Assembly (NCBI RefSeq): GCF_005871085.1
Contig: NZ_VAUP01000037.1
Coordinates: 186,001-250,000, forward strand
Origin: Xanthobacter autotrophicus
GTDB taxonomy: Bacteria > Pseudomonadota > Alphaproteobacteria > Rhizobiales > Xanthobacteraceae
DNA length: 64,000 nucleotides
Direction of reading: 5' to 3'
Shown here: positions 30,629 to 39,859 of the stretch, piece after piece
How the letters are laid out: every line of letters begins with the position of its first letter
Position numbering within the stretch: position 1 is the first letter of the stretch
Made by a program: the position numbers and the translations under genes
The notes under the pieces: model-generated
Databases searched by the model: none
The model's input: only the letters and a program-made list of their open reading frames with translations
Told to the model about the DNA's origin: nothing

Positions 30629-32389
30629 ATGCAGCATTCCGCTTTCATCCGCTCCGGCGGCGAGATCCTGGTGGACGCGCTGAAGATCCACGGCGTCGAC
30701 ACCGTCTATTGCCTGCCGGGCGAGAGCTTCCTGCCCGTCATCGACGCCCTCGCCGGTGCCACCGACGCCATCCGCACCATCGTCACCCGCCACGAGGCGG
30801 CGGCGGCCAACATGGCGGAGGCCCACGGCAAGCTCACCGGGCGGCCCGGCATCTGCTTCGTCACCCGCGGGCCGGGCGCGAGCCATGCGGCCATCGGCAT
30901 CCACACCGCATCGCAGGATTCCACCCCGCTCATCCTCTTCATCGGCCAGGTGGGCACGTCCATGCGCGGCCGCGAGGCGTGGCAGGAGGTGGATTATCCC
31001 GCCATGTTCGGCGGCATGGCCAAGTGGGTGGTGGAGGTGGACCGGCCGGAGCGGCTTCCCGAGCTTATTTCCCGCGCCTTCCATGTGGCGGTCTCCGGCC
31101 GGCCCGGCCCGGTGGTGGTGGCCCTGCCCGAGGACGTGCTGGGCGCCTCGGCCGAAGTCGCGGATGCCCAGCCCTACAAACGCGTCGCCGCCCATCCCGG
31201 CGCGGACGACCTTGCCCGCCTCACGGCCATGCTGGAGGCGAGCGAGCGCCCCTTCATTATCGTCGGTGGCGGCGGCTGGGACGCCAAGGCCTGCCGCGAT
31301 TTCCAGCGCTTCGTGGAGGCCTTCGACCTGCCGGTGGCGGCGGCCTTCCGCCGGCAGGACATCCTCGACAACCACCATCCCAATTATGTGGGCCACGCCG
31401 GGCTGGGGCCGAACCCCAAGCTGGTGGCGCGCATCCGCGCCGCCGACCTGATCCTCGCCATCGGCCCCCGCCTCGGCGAGACCACCACGGCCGGCTACAC
31501 CCTGTTCGAGCTGCCGCGCCCGGCGCAGCGCTTCATCCATGTCCATGCCGATCCGCTGGAGCTGGGCCGGGTCTATCAGGCCGACCTGCCCATCAACGCC
31601 GGCGTGCGCGAGTTCGCCGCCGCTGCCGCTGTGCTGAAGCCCCAGACCTCTACCGGTGGGCCGGCGCCATGGAGCGCCGGGGTGAAGGCCGCCCGCGCCG
31701 ACTATCTCGCCGACCAGATCCCCGGCTCCATCCCCGGCTCCTTGCCCGGCCGGCTCGATCTCGGCGCGGTGATGGTGCATCTGCGCGAGACCCTGCCCAA
31801 GGATGCCATCTTCACCAACGGTGCCGGCAATTACGCCATCTGGGTGCACAAGTTCCACCGCTACGGCGGCTTCCGCACCCAGCTTGCCCCCACTTCCGGC
31901 GCCATGGGCTACGGCCTGCCCGCCGCCATCGCCGCCAAGCTCCTGGAGCCGGCCCGCGACGTGATCTGCTTTGCCGGCGACGGCTGCTTCCAGATGAGCG
32001 GGCAGGAGTTGGCTACCGGCTGCCAATATGGTGCTGGCGTGGTGGTGATCCTGGTCAACAACGGCATCTACGGCTCCATCCGCATGCACCAGGAGCGGGA
32101 ATATCCCGGCCGGGTGTTCGCCACCACGCTGGAGAACCCCGACTTTCCAGCCCTGGCGCGGGCCTATGGCGCGTTCGGCGAGCGGGTGGAGGAAACGGAC
32201 GCCTTCGCCGACGCCCTCAATCGCGCCCGCGCCTTTGCGGCGCAGACCAACAAGCCGGCCCTGCTGGAACTGGTGATCGATCCCGAGGCCATCACGCCGT
32301 CGGCCACCCTCACCGGCCTGCGCGCGGCGGCGTTGAAGGCCGGTGCTGGCGGAAAATCTCCGCCCGACGGCGGCAAAGATCACCGGTGA
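30629..32389 (+). CDS. Thiamine-diphosphate-dependent enzyme, acetolactate-synthase-like
   Basis: ThDP enzyme of 586 aa in the acetohydroxyacid synthase/benzoylformate decarboxylase superfamily. The N-terminal domain has GVDTVYCLPGESFLP and the catalytic Glu in VTRHEAAAANMAEA (about 57). The central domain is PFIIVGGGGWDAKACRDF. The C-terminal ThDP motif is FAGDGCFQMSGQELATG ending in NNGIYGSIR, matching GDG...NN. The ATG at 30629 gives the usual start. No small regulatory subunit follows, so it is probably not the biosynthetic IlvB. It may be a decarboxylase or a 2-hydroxyacyl-CoA-lyase relative. Divergent from the GntR gene. Confidence 0.85.
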   Translation: MQHSAFIRSGGEILVDALKIHGVDTVYCLPGESFLPVIDALAGATDAIRTIVTRHEAAAANMAEAHGKLTGRPGICFVTRGPGASHAAIGIHTASQDSTPLILFIGQVGTSMRGREAWQEVDYPAMFGGMAKWVVEVDRPERLPELISRAFHVAVSGRPGPVVVALPEDVLGASAEVADAQPYKRVAAHPGADDLARLTAMLEASERPFIIVGGGGWDAKACRDFQRFVEAFDLPVAAAFRRQDILDNHHPNYVGHAGLGPNPKLVARIRAADLILAIGPRLGETTTAGYTLFELPRPAQRFIHVHADPLELGRVYQADLPINAGVREFAAAAAVLKPQTSTGGPAPWSAGVKAARADYLADQIPGSIPGSLPGRLDLGAVMVHLRETLPKDAIFTNGAGNYAIWVHKFHRYGGFRTQLAPTSGAMGYGLPAAIAAKLLEPARDVICFAGDGCFQMSGQELATGCQYGAGVVVILVNNGIYGSIRMHQEREYPGRVFATTLENPDFPALARAYGAFGERVEETDAFADALNRARAFAAQTNKPALLELVIDPEAITPSATLTGLRAAALKAGAGGKSPPDGGKDHR

Positions 32390-32458
32390 GCCCCTCCAAA
32401 GGGCGCATCACCGGCACCATCAGATGCGACGGACGCGGGGAGGCCGCAGGCAGCGGCG

Positions 32459-33412
32459 TCAGTCCGGGCCGGAGCCCTGGCGCAAGGACGAGGGCGTCCG
32501 CCCGAAGCTCTTGCGAAACAGGCGGTTGAAGGTGGCGATGTCGTTGAAGCCGGCTTCGAAGGCGATGTCCGACACCTTCTTGGCCGCATTGGCTGGATCG
32601 GCCAGGGCGCTGTGGGCGAGCTGGAGGCGCGACCAGGTGAGGTGCTCCTTCAGCGTAACGCCATGCTGCTGGAACATCTTCTGAAGGGTGCGCACATTGA
32701 TCTTGTGGCGCTGCGCCACCTGCGACACGCCGAAATCATGACGGCTGCAATTGGCGGCGATGTCGAGCAGGATCTGCTGGTAGAGCGTATCCCGGCCATC
32801 CCGACTGCGGGCGTCCAGGCTTCCGCCAGGACCCGCCGCGAAGGCCAGGAGGCCGAGCAAGCCGCTTTGACAGAACAGGGCCAAAGCGGGCGGAAGGGTT
32901 CGACCGGGAAGGCCCGCGGCGTGCGAGACCAGGATGTCCAGCGCCGGGTCCGGCCCCGCGGAAAGCCCGAACGGCATGGCCTTGAGCGCGTCGACGTGCT
33001 TTAGCGCCGACCGGGGAAGAAGCACGAGGGTCACCTCGCCGGCCGCATAGTCCAATTCGGCGGCCCGCGCCACCACCCCAAGGAAGGCTCGCCCCGCCTC
33101 CACGACGACTGGTTGCAAGTCATCGATCTGCACCGTGGCAGATTCGGAACACCGGCCTATGAAAATGCCCGGCTCGGGCGACGAGCTGACGTGAAAACTG
33201 CCGGGCTCGAAGGCGTTTCCACCAATAATCGTAACCGAATGCAAAACCGTAACGTGGAAGGGTGAAGCGTTTCCCCCCTCGGAATGCTCGCCCCCCGTGT
33301 GTCGGCGATCCCCAATCGATCCAAATGATGAAATGGCAGTCGATGCCGTCTGCACCGCATTGGCACCAATACTTAACCTGTAGGGCTTTGGCGTTTTGGT
33401 TGCGTCACTTAT
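32459..33412 (-). CDS. AraC-family transcriptional regulator
   Basis: Regulator of about 317 aa. The N-terminal ~200 residues resemble the AraC-binding-like (OruR/FeaR type) effector domain. Residues about 215-315 are the double-HTH domain (FGVSQVAQRHKINVRTLQKMFQQHG; VSDIAFEAGFNDIATFNRLFRKSFGRTPSSLRQ). There is no ATG near the start. A GTG at 33412 with GGGGGAG about 10 nt upstream is chosen; a TTG at 33472 is also in frame but lacks a binding site. The gene is divergent from the autotransporter across an AT-rich region and may regulate it. Confidence 0.82.
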   Translation of the reverse strand: MSDATKTPKPYRLSIGANAVQTASTAISSFGSIGDRRHTGGEHSEGGNASPFHVTVLHSVTIIGGNAFEPGSFHVSSSPEPGIFIGRCSESATVQIDDLQPVVVEAGRAFLGVVARAAELDYAAGEVTLVLLPRSALKHVDALKAMPFGLSAGPDPALDILVSHAAGLPGRTLPPALALFCQSGLLGLLAFAAGPGGSLDARSRDGRDTLYQQILLDIAANCSRHDFGVSQVAQRHKINVRTLQKMFQQHGVTLKEHLTWSRLQLAHSALADPANAAKKVSDIAFEAGFNDIATFNRLFRKSFGRTPSSLRQGSGPD

Positions 33413-33821
33413 CACTGGACGGTCACTCCCCCTAACGGAGGGGAGAACAATCCAAACAGAGTCTAAATGCAAACTATCGTACTATTGTACCTCCAATAAA
33501 CTTGCGTCAGCGATCCTGTCGCAAGGTATCATTCACCCGAATTGACCGTCACAATCCATCGTAACATATTATATTATATTGCTTATTTAGCGTTTCATGC
33601 AAAACTGCAACACCCACGGCGAATATGTATAAGTTCGTATTTTGAGTAGCAAAGATTCGTTACATGCGGAGCGCTGATTGCGCCAGCTGGATAAGTTCGC
33701 TGGAGTTGCATGGTGCCCTAAGCGCATCTGCATCCAAGGGTCGCAACGCGGACAAAGCGCCGCGACCGAAGCAATGTTTTTCCGGCTGGTTCAGGGCACC
33801 GGCCGATTACTGGGGGTTCAG
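33413..33821. other. AT-rich intergenic region upstream of the autotransporter
   Basis: About 400 bases, much poorer in GC than anything else in the window, especially 33440-33660 with TAACATATTATATTATATTGC around 33562-33582. No credible gene. It must contain the promoters of the AraC gene and the autotransporter. A loose sigma-70-like pair can be drawn (TTGACC at 33542 with an AT-rich -10 near 33566-33571), with weak spacing. The base composition suggests a silencer-bound or acquired regulatory region. Confidence 0.55.
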
Positions 33822-36800
33822 ATGGCCAATACGGGCGGCACCATCCTTTCGGGCGCTTCTGGGGAAATCTCCCTGCGCCACCGGCGCACCCGCGCCCTCC
33901 TCCTTAGCTCGGCGCTGGTTCCGGCCCTCGCCGTGGGCGCACTCCTGGTGCCGACCGCGGCCGAAGCGGCCTGCAACAATGCGATCAACCCGTTTGGCAA
34001 CGCCACGCTGAACTGCAACTCGGGCGCCGCCTTGGGTGTGATCGGCACTGCCGGCAACAACCTCACGGTTAATCTTACCAACGGTGCGAACGTTGGCGGC
34101 GCTGGCATTGTCGGTTCGGCCGGCAACAACATCATCGTCAATACGTCGGGGACGACCACCTCCGCCGGATTGCTGAACGGCATGTCGTACGACGCCGATG
34201 GCGACATCACGATCACGAACTTCTCGAGCACCACCTCGGGCGGCGTGAACGGTCTCGTCCTCACCGCCGACGGCGACATCAATCTCAACGGCTTCAAGGG
34301 CCAGGCCACCGGCGTGCTGGGCGATGGCATCAGCGCCACGGCCGGCGGCAACATCACCGCAAACAACTTCACCACGCCCGCATCGGGCTCCGCCCCCCAT
34401 ATTTCCGGCCTGATCAACGGCCTGAGGCTCGAAACCGACGTCGGCAACATCAGCGTCCAGAATTTCGCCACCTCGGCGCAGGGCGGCGTAACTGGTATCA
34501 ATGCCTCCACCTCGGTCGGCAACATCAACCTTTCCGGCTTCTCCGGCTCGTCGAATGGTGTGCTGTTCGACGGCATCCAGGCCCAGACGGCGGCCGGCAA
34601 CATCGACGCCAACAACTTCGCCAGCACCGCACTGGTGACCGGTGGCGTGAATGGCCTCGACCTCTCGGCCAGCGTCGTCGGCAACATCAACGTCAACAAC
34701 TTCGCCGGCACCGCTCAGGGCACGCTGGGCGCTGGCATCCTGGCCCAGACCGCCCAGGGCGACATCAACGTCAACAGTTTCTCCGGCACCGCCCAGGGCG
34801 GCCTCGCCGGCCTCGCCCTCACCACCGACAACGGCGACATCAACGTCATCGGCTTCTCCGGCACCGCTCAGGGCACGCTGCCGCTGGTGAGTTCCGGCAT
34901 CTTCGGCTCCGCCGACGAGGTCATCACCGTTGCCACCACCGGCAACGCCAACATTTCCGGCGGCCTTGCCGGCATCAACCTGGTCCAGCGCGGCGATGAC
35001 GTGAACGTCACGCTGGGCGGCGCGACGCAGGTGAGCGCTGGCCCCCTCGGCTTCGGCGTCCTCGTCAACAGCCAGTATCAGGCCAACGGCAACGTGGACG
35101 TGAACACGGCTGGCGGCACCACCGTCTCCGGCGGTCTGGCGGGTATCGCGATCAACAAGACCAGCATCGGCGGCGATGTGACGGTCAACACCAACGGTAT
35201 CGTCACCGGCACTTCCGGCGTGGGTATCGGCGTCAACGCCGTGATCGACCAGTCGACCACCACCAACATCACCTCTTCCGGCACCACGAGTGGCGGCCTG
35301 GGTGGTATCGCGGCCTCGACCACCAGCGTCTTCGGCAACGCCACCAGCACCATCGACACCTATGGTCCGGTCAGCGGCGGCGCGGGCGTCGCCATCACCG
35401 GCCTCGCGACGGCGCAGAGCGGCGGCAAGAATGCCACCAGCACGGTCGAGCAGCACGGCATCATCAACAACTCGGCCGCCGGCATCCTGGCCAGCGCCAC
35501 CGCCGGCAACATCGCCACGACCAACGTGCTGGTGGACAACACCATCGACGTCACCGGCTTCGGCGTCACCGCACTCGCGTCCGGCAAGTCCGGCTCGGTG
35601 ACGGTGGAAACCACCACTGCTGGCATCATCACCTCGGGCGGTTTCGGCATCCTGGCCGGTGCGACCGGCAATGACTTCACCGTCGACGTGACCACCAACG
35701 CCGCCATCACCGCCGGCTCCCAGGGCATCATTGCCGGCCTCAGCGGCAACGACGGCAAGGTCACCGTCATCACCAACGACACGATCGGTGCCGGCAGCCA
35801 GGGCATCGCAGCGGGCATCATCGGCAACAATGGCACGCTCGACGTGACCACCAACGCCGCCATCACCGCCGGCTCCCAGGGCATCGTCGCAGGTATCCTC
35901 GGCAACGACGGCACCGTGACGGTGACCAACAAAGCCACCATCAATTCGGTGGGTTCGGGCATCATCGCCTTCAACTCGGGCGGCGACACCACGGTGAACG
36001 TCCAGGAGAAGATCTCGTCGCAGGGCCTGTTCGGTGCGGCGGCCTTCGCCGGCGGCACCGGTGACGCCATCCTGAACGTCAACGCCGTCATCGACCCGCC
36101 GGTCATCGGCGGCGCCGCGGTCACCTTCGGCTCAGGTCTCGCCCAGGCCAATGTGAACGCCAATGTCCAGGCCACCGGCATCGGCATCCTGGCCGGCAAC
36201 GTGGGCACCGGCGACATCGACGTGAATATCTTTGCCGGCGCGCCGATCCAGTCCGACGGCATCGGCATCTCCACCTTCAAGGTCGGCGACTCCGGCGCGA
36301 CCACCATCGATGTGGACTCGGCGATCGGCGGCCTCAGCCAGGCCGCGACCGGCGGCGACGGCATCACGGCGGTGGCCATCAGCCTCTCGCCCACGGCCAA
36401 CACGCCCATCACCATCAACACCACCGCCAACGGCACCATCAATGCCGGCGATGACGGCATCTCGGTGAACCTGCTGGGTGGCGGCGACGTCAACGTCACC
36501 ACCAACGCCCTCGTCACCGCGGGCGACGATGGCATCCAGGTGCGCAGCATCGCCCTGTCCACCGGCAACGTGACGGTGACCAACGAAGCCGCCGTGAACG
36601 CCGGCGACAACGGCATCTTCATCCTGAAGGGTGGCGATGGCGACGTGACGGTGAACGCCAACGCCAACATCTCCGCCGCCACCGGCAACGGCATCGAGGC
36701 CAACGCCCTTGGCGGCACCGGCAACGTGACCGTGGCCCTGAAGGATGCCACCACCATCACCGCCGATGACATCGGCATCATCGCCTCCAAGTCCTTCGGG

Positions 36801-39740
36801 ACCGGCGACGTGAAGGTGACCATCGGCGAAGGCAGCACCATCGATGCCAACCTCGGCGGCATCGTGGCCCTCAAGGCCTTCGGTGACAGTGCCAGCGGCA
36901 CCGCCGTCCTGGTGGAGACCGGCAAGAACAGCTCGATCACCGCGACCAACGGCATCGGCATCACCGCCGGCCAGGGCTTCGGCGACGGCAACCTGGTCGT
37001 CACCACCGGCGAAGGCAGCACCATCAATGCCGGCCTCGGCGGCATCGTGGCCCTGAAGCTCTTCGGCGACAGCGCCACCGTGGGCGGCGACGCCGTCACG
37101 GTGACGACCGGCAAGAACAGCGCCATCAACACCGCGGGTGTCGGCATCACCGCCGGCCAGTCCTTCGGCGACGGCAACGTGGTCGTCACCACCGGCGAAG
37201 GCTCCACCATCGGTAGCCTTGCCACCCCGACCTTCGCTGGCATCATCGCCGGCAAGGCCTTCGGCGACGGTAACCTCACCACCACCACCGGCCTCAACAG
37301 CATCATCTTTGCCGGTACCAACGGCATCACCTCGGCGCATCTCTTCGGAACCGGCGACAACACCGTCACCACCGGAGAGAACTCCGCGATCCTCGCCGGC
37401 AACGACGGCATCTACGCGACCTCCCTGTTCACCACGGGTGCGACCAACGTCACCACCGGCACCAACAGCCTGGTTTCCGCGCTCGACGACGGCATCGTCG
37501 CGAACAAGTTCGGTGGCTCAGGCGATGTGTCCGTCACGGTCGGCTCCACCGGCTCCGTGGAAGCCGGCGACGACGGCATCCGGGTGTCCAACCGCTCCTT
37601 CGGGGCCGGCGACATCTACGTGAACGTGCTCGGCGGAACCTCCGTGAAGGCGACGCAGGTTATCGCTGGCGACGACGCGATCCACGCCCACGGCTGGGAC
37701 AACGTCAACGTCACCACCGGCTCCTATGCCCTGATCATCGGCGACGCCGACGAAAACGGTGTCGGCAACGCGATCCGCATCTCGGACGCCGATATCGCCA
37801 CTGTGAGCATCGGCGCCAACAACGTCGTGTCCGGCTCGGGCCAGACCTGGTCCAACGCCGTGATCTCGGTGCGCAGCGATGACGCCACCAACATCACGGT
37901 GGGCGCGGACTCGCTGGTGAGCTCCTGGGCCTACGCCTTCCATGGGGATGTCGTGACGGCGGCGAGCCAGATCGTCATCGACACCGACGGCGGCGCCACC
38001 ACCATCGACAACTTCGGCACCATCGTCGGTCGCGTCGGCCTCACCGGCAACGACGACGTCTTTAACAACTACAGCTCGAACACCTGGGTCACGGTCGGCA
38101 ACAACTACTTCGGTGGTGGTACCGACGCGATCAACAACCCCGGCCGGATCGTCACTGCGCTTCAGGGGGCCGTGGCTGAAACCACCTCCTTCTATAGCCT
38201 CGAGACCTTCAACAACGGCGATGGCGCCTATGTGGGCGCGGGCCTGCTCGACCTTCGGGACGAAGCCCCCGGCCAGATCGCCTGGAACGGCGCCCGCGAC
38301 GTGACCTACGTGAGCGGCGTCTTCCACGGCGTCGGCAACAGCACCGTCGGCCTCGACAGCTTCCTGGGCGCGGCCGGCTCCACCTCGGACATCCTGCAGG
38401 TGGGCGGACGTGACGTGAACGGGGACGCCATCGCCGGCCTCGTCACTCCCGGCCAGACCGCGCTGCTGATCCACGACGTCAACACTGGTGCCGGCGCGTG
38501 GAACCTCGCGGGCATTAAGGTGGTGGACGTGGTCGACCCGGCCGGCGTCACCTACGGCAAGAACACCTTCGGCGAGACCCCGAGCTTCGTGATCTCTTCG
38601 GCCTCGGCGAACTACAGCGCCAAGTTCGGCGGCGTGATCGACAAGGGTCTGTTCTTCTACGACCTCGTGGCCATCGGCAACGACCAGTACCTGATCGGCC
38701 TGCCCGACCAGGAAGTGTTCGAACTGCCGAAGCTGGTCACCGGCGCCCAGTCCGTCTGGCACGAGACCACCGGCGTGTGGCTCGACCGTCAGGCTGACCT
38801 GCGCACCTACCTGCAGGGCACCACCACGACCCTCGTCACCAAGGAAGGCGTGAAGACCGTCAACGGCGCGCCCGCCTCCGTCACCCCCGGTGTCTGGGGC
38901 AAGGTGGTCGGCAGCTGGGGTTCGCGGGACGCTTCCGACAGCTACAGCGCCTACGGCCGCAACTACAGCTTCGACACCGGCTACGACCAGAACACCTACG
39001 GGTTCATGGCCGGCGCCGACTTCGGCAAGGAAGGTGTCTTCGGTCCCAACGACGCGGTGGTGTTCGGTGTCCTCGGTGGCTATCTGACCTCTGACCTGTC
39101 CTTCTCGGGCTCGCCCAGCACGGCGGACTACTCGGGTGGCACGGTTGGCGTCTACGCCACCTACATCAACAACAACTGGTACCTCGACGCCCTGTTCAAG
39201 GCCGACTTCCTCTCCATGGACTATCAGGCGCCTACCCTGGTCGGGGCGGGCTACTTCGGACAGTCTCCGGATGCCAAGAACTACGGCTTCGTGATCGATA
39301 CCGGTTACCGCTTCTACAAGTGGGGCGCGACCGGCTTCGTGGATGGCCTTGCCACCCTCAGCTACGTGAACACCAACATTTCCGACCTCACCATCGCGTC
39401 CGGCACGCTGGTGGACTTCGGAAACAACGACAGCCTGCGGGGCAGCGTCGGCCTCCGGGTCGGTGCCAACGCCTACGACGCGGCCACCTACCGGGTCGAG
39501 GCCAGCCTCACCGGCCGCCTGTGGTACGAGTTCCTCGGCGACAATGCGGTCACGATCTACAACCCCGGCCTGCCCTTCACCACCGTCGACACCTTCGACG
39601 GTCTGTTCGGCGAAGTCGGCGTGGGTCTGAACTTCTTCGCCAAGGACAGCGGCTGGAACGGCTTCACCAATGCCGACATCAAGTTCGGAGACAGCTATGT
39701 CGCCGGCAGCGCGAAGGGTGGCGTTCGCTACCAGTGGTGA
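33822..39740 (+). CDS. Giant autotransporter (type Va) with repeat-rich passenger
   Basis: Secreted/outer-membrane protein of about 1972 aa. An extended signal peptide (RRTRALLLSSALVPALAVGALL..AEAA, ending near residue 50) precedes the passenger. At about residues 130-370 the passenger has eight G-[DN]-I-x-x-x-x-F units of 24-32 aa. At 620-780 it has ~26-aa units (ITAGSQGIxAGxxGNDG), and at 990-1170 ~61-aa units around TGEGSTI..GGIVALK. All are rich in Gly, Thr, Asn and Asp, as in beta-helix solenoids. Residues about 1690-1972 are the autotransporter beta-barrel, ending YQW. The ATG at 33822 has GGGGG 5 nt upstream; earlier starts (33774 ATG, 33678 TTG) are possible. No enzymatic motif seen; adhesin is the likeliest role. 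Confidence 0.93.
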   Translation: MANTGGTILSGASGEISLRHRRTRALLLSSALVPALAVGALLVPTAAEAACNNAINPFGNATLNCNSGAALGVIGTAGNNLTVNLTNGANVGGAGIVGSAGNNIIVNTSGTTTSAGLLNGMSYDADGDITITNFSSTTSGGVNGLVLTADGDINLNGFKGQATGVLGDGISATAGGNITANNFTTPASGSAPHISGLINGLRLETDVGNISVQNFATSAQGGVTGINASTSVGNINLSGFSGSSNGVLFDGIQAQTAAGNIDANNFASTALVTGGVNGLDLSASVVGNINVNNFAGTAQGTLGAGILAQTAQGDINVNSFSGTAQGGLAGLALTTDNGDINVIGFSGTAQGTLPLVSSGIFGSADEVITVATTGNANISGGLAGINLVQRGDDVNVTLGGATQVSAGPLGFGVLVNSQYQANGNVDVNTAGGTTVSGGLAGIAINKTSIGGDVTVNTNGIVTGTSGVGIGVNAVIDQSTTTNITSSGTTSGGLGGIAASTTSVFGNATSTIDTYGPVSGGAGVAITGLATAQSGGKNATSTVEQHGIINNSAAGILASATAGNIATTNVLVDNTIDVTGFGVTALASGKSGSVTVETTTAGIITSGGFGILAGATGNDFTVDVTTNAAITAGSQGIIAGLSGNDGKVTVITNDTIGAGSQGIAAGIIGNNGTLDVTTNAAITAGSQGIVAGILGNDGTVTVTNKATINSVGSGIIAFNSGGDTTVNVQEKISSQGLFGAAAFAGGTGDAILNVNAVIDPPVIGGAAVTFGSGLAQANVNANVQATGIGILAGNVGTGDIDVNIFAGAPIQSDGIGISTFKVGDSGATTIDVDSAIGGLSQAATGGDGITAVAISLSPTANTPITINTTANGTINAGDDGISVNLLGGGDVNVTTNALVTAGDDGIQVRSIALSTGNVTVTNEAAVNAGDNGIFILKGGDGDVTVNANANISAATGNGIEANALGGTGNVTVALKDATTITADDIGIIASKSFGTGDVKVTIGEGSTIDANLGGIVALKAFGDSASGTAVLVETGKNSSITATNGIGITAGQGFGDGNLVVTTGEGSTINAGLGGIVALKLFGDSATVGGDAVTVTTGKNSAINTAGVGITAGQSFGDGNVVVTTGEGSTIGSLATPTFAGIIAGKAFGDGNLTTTTGLNSIIFAGTNGITSAHLFGTGDNTVTTGENSAILAGNDGIYATSLFTTGATNVTTGTNSLVSALDDGIVANKFGGSGDVSVTVGSTGSVEAGDDGIRVSNRSFGAGDIYVNVLGGTSVKATQVIAGDDAIHAHGWDNVNVTTGSYALIIGDADENGVGNAIRISDADIATVSIGANNVVSGSGQTWSNAVISVRSDDATNITVGADSLVSSWAYAFHGDVVTAASQIVIDTDGGATTIDNFGTIVGRVGLTGNDDVFNNYSSNTWVTVGNNYFGGGTDAINNPGRIVTALQGAVAETTSFYSLETFNNGDGAYVGAGLLDLRDEAPGQIAWNGARDVTYVSGVFHGVGNSTVGLDSFLGAAGSTSDILQVGGRDVNGDAIAGLVTPGQTALLIHDVNTGAGAWNLAGIKVVDVVDPAGVTYGKNTFGETPSFVISSASANYSAKFGGVIDKGLFFYDLVAIGNDQYLIGLPDQEVFELPKLVTGAQSVWHETTGVWLDRQADLRTYLQGTTTTLVTKEGVKTVNGAPASVTPGVWGKVVGSWGSRDASDSYSAYGRNYSFDTGYDQNTYGFMAGADFGKEGVFGPNDAVVFGVLGGYLTSDLSFSGSPSTADYSGGTVGVYATYINNNWYLDALFKADFLSMDYQAPTLVGAGYFGQSPDAKNYGFVIDTGYRFYKWGATGFVDGLATLSYVNTNISDLTIASGTLVDFGNNDSLRGSVGLRVGANAYDAATYRVEASLTGRLWYEFLGDNAVTIYNPGLPFTTVDTFDGLFGEVGVGLNFFAKDSGWNGFTNADIKFGDSYVAGSAKGGVRYQW
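35685..35729 (+). repeat. Direct repeat copy 1 inside the autotransporter passenger
   Basis: This 45-base stretch is identical to 35841-35885 (period 156 bases, 52 codons, i.e. two 26-aa rungs). It shows recent duplication or conversion within the passenger. Confidence 0.85.
35841..35885 (+). repeat. Direct repeat copy 2 inside the autotransporter passenger
   Basis: Identical to 35685-35729. Both encode DVTTNAAITAGSQGI. A diverged intermediate unit lies half a period between them. Confidence 0.85.
36825..37270 (+). repeat. ~61-codon tandem repeat array in the passenger
   Basis: The motif GGCGAAGGC(A/T)(G/C)CACCATC starts at 36825, 37008 and 37194 (periods 183 and 186 bases). In between lie near-identical blocks for GLGGIVALK and FGDG(N)..VTTG. 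Copies one and two are close at DNA level. Confidence 0.75.
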
Positions 39741-39763
39741 GATCGCCCGATCGGGTTGAAATG

Positions 39764-39793
39764 AGGCGGCGTGCTTCGGCACGCCGCCTTTCC
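39764..39793 (+). terminator. Terminator after the autotransporter
   Basis: An 11-bp perfect stem (39764-39774 with 39779-39789) around a TTCG tetraloop is followed by TTTCC. It lies 24 nt past the stop codon. A short T-tract makes it a moderate intrinsic terminator. Confidence 0.75.
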
Positions 39794-39859
39794 TAACTCC
39801 GCAGCAGGCAGATCGGCTGGGACCACCAGGCTGCCATGCTCCCACGGCGCAAGTGCGAG

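Noticed and set aside
30629-32389. Naming the ThDP enzyme ilvB
   Set aside because: No ilvH small subunit gene follows and the neighbours are a catabolic-type regulator; superfamily similarity alone does not support the name.
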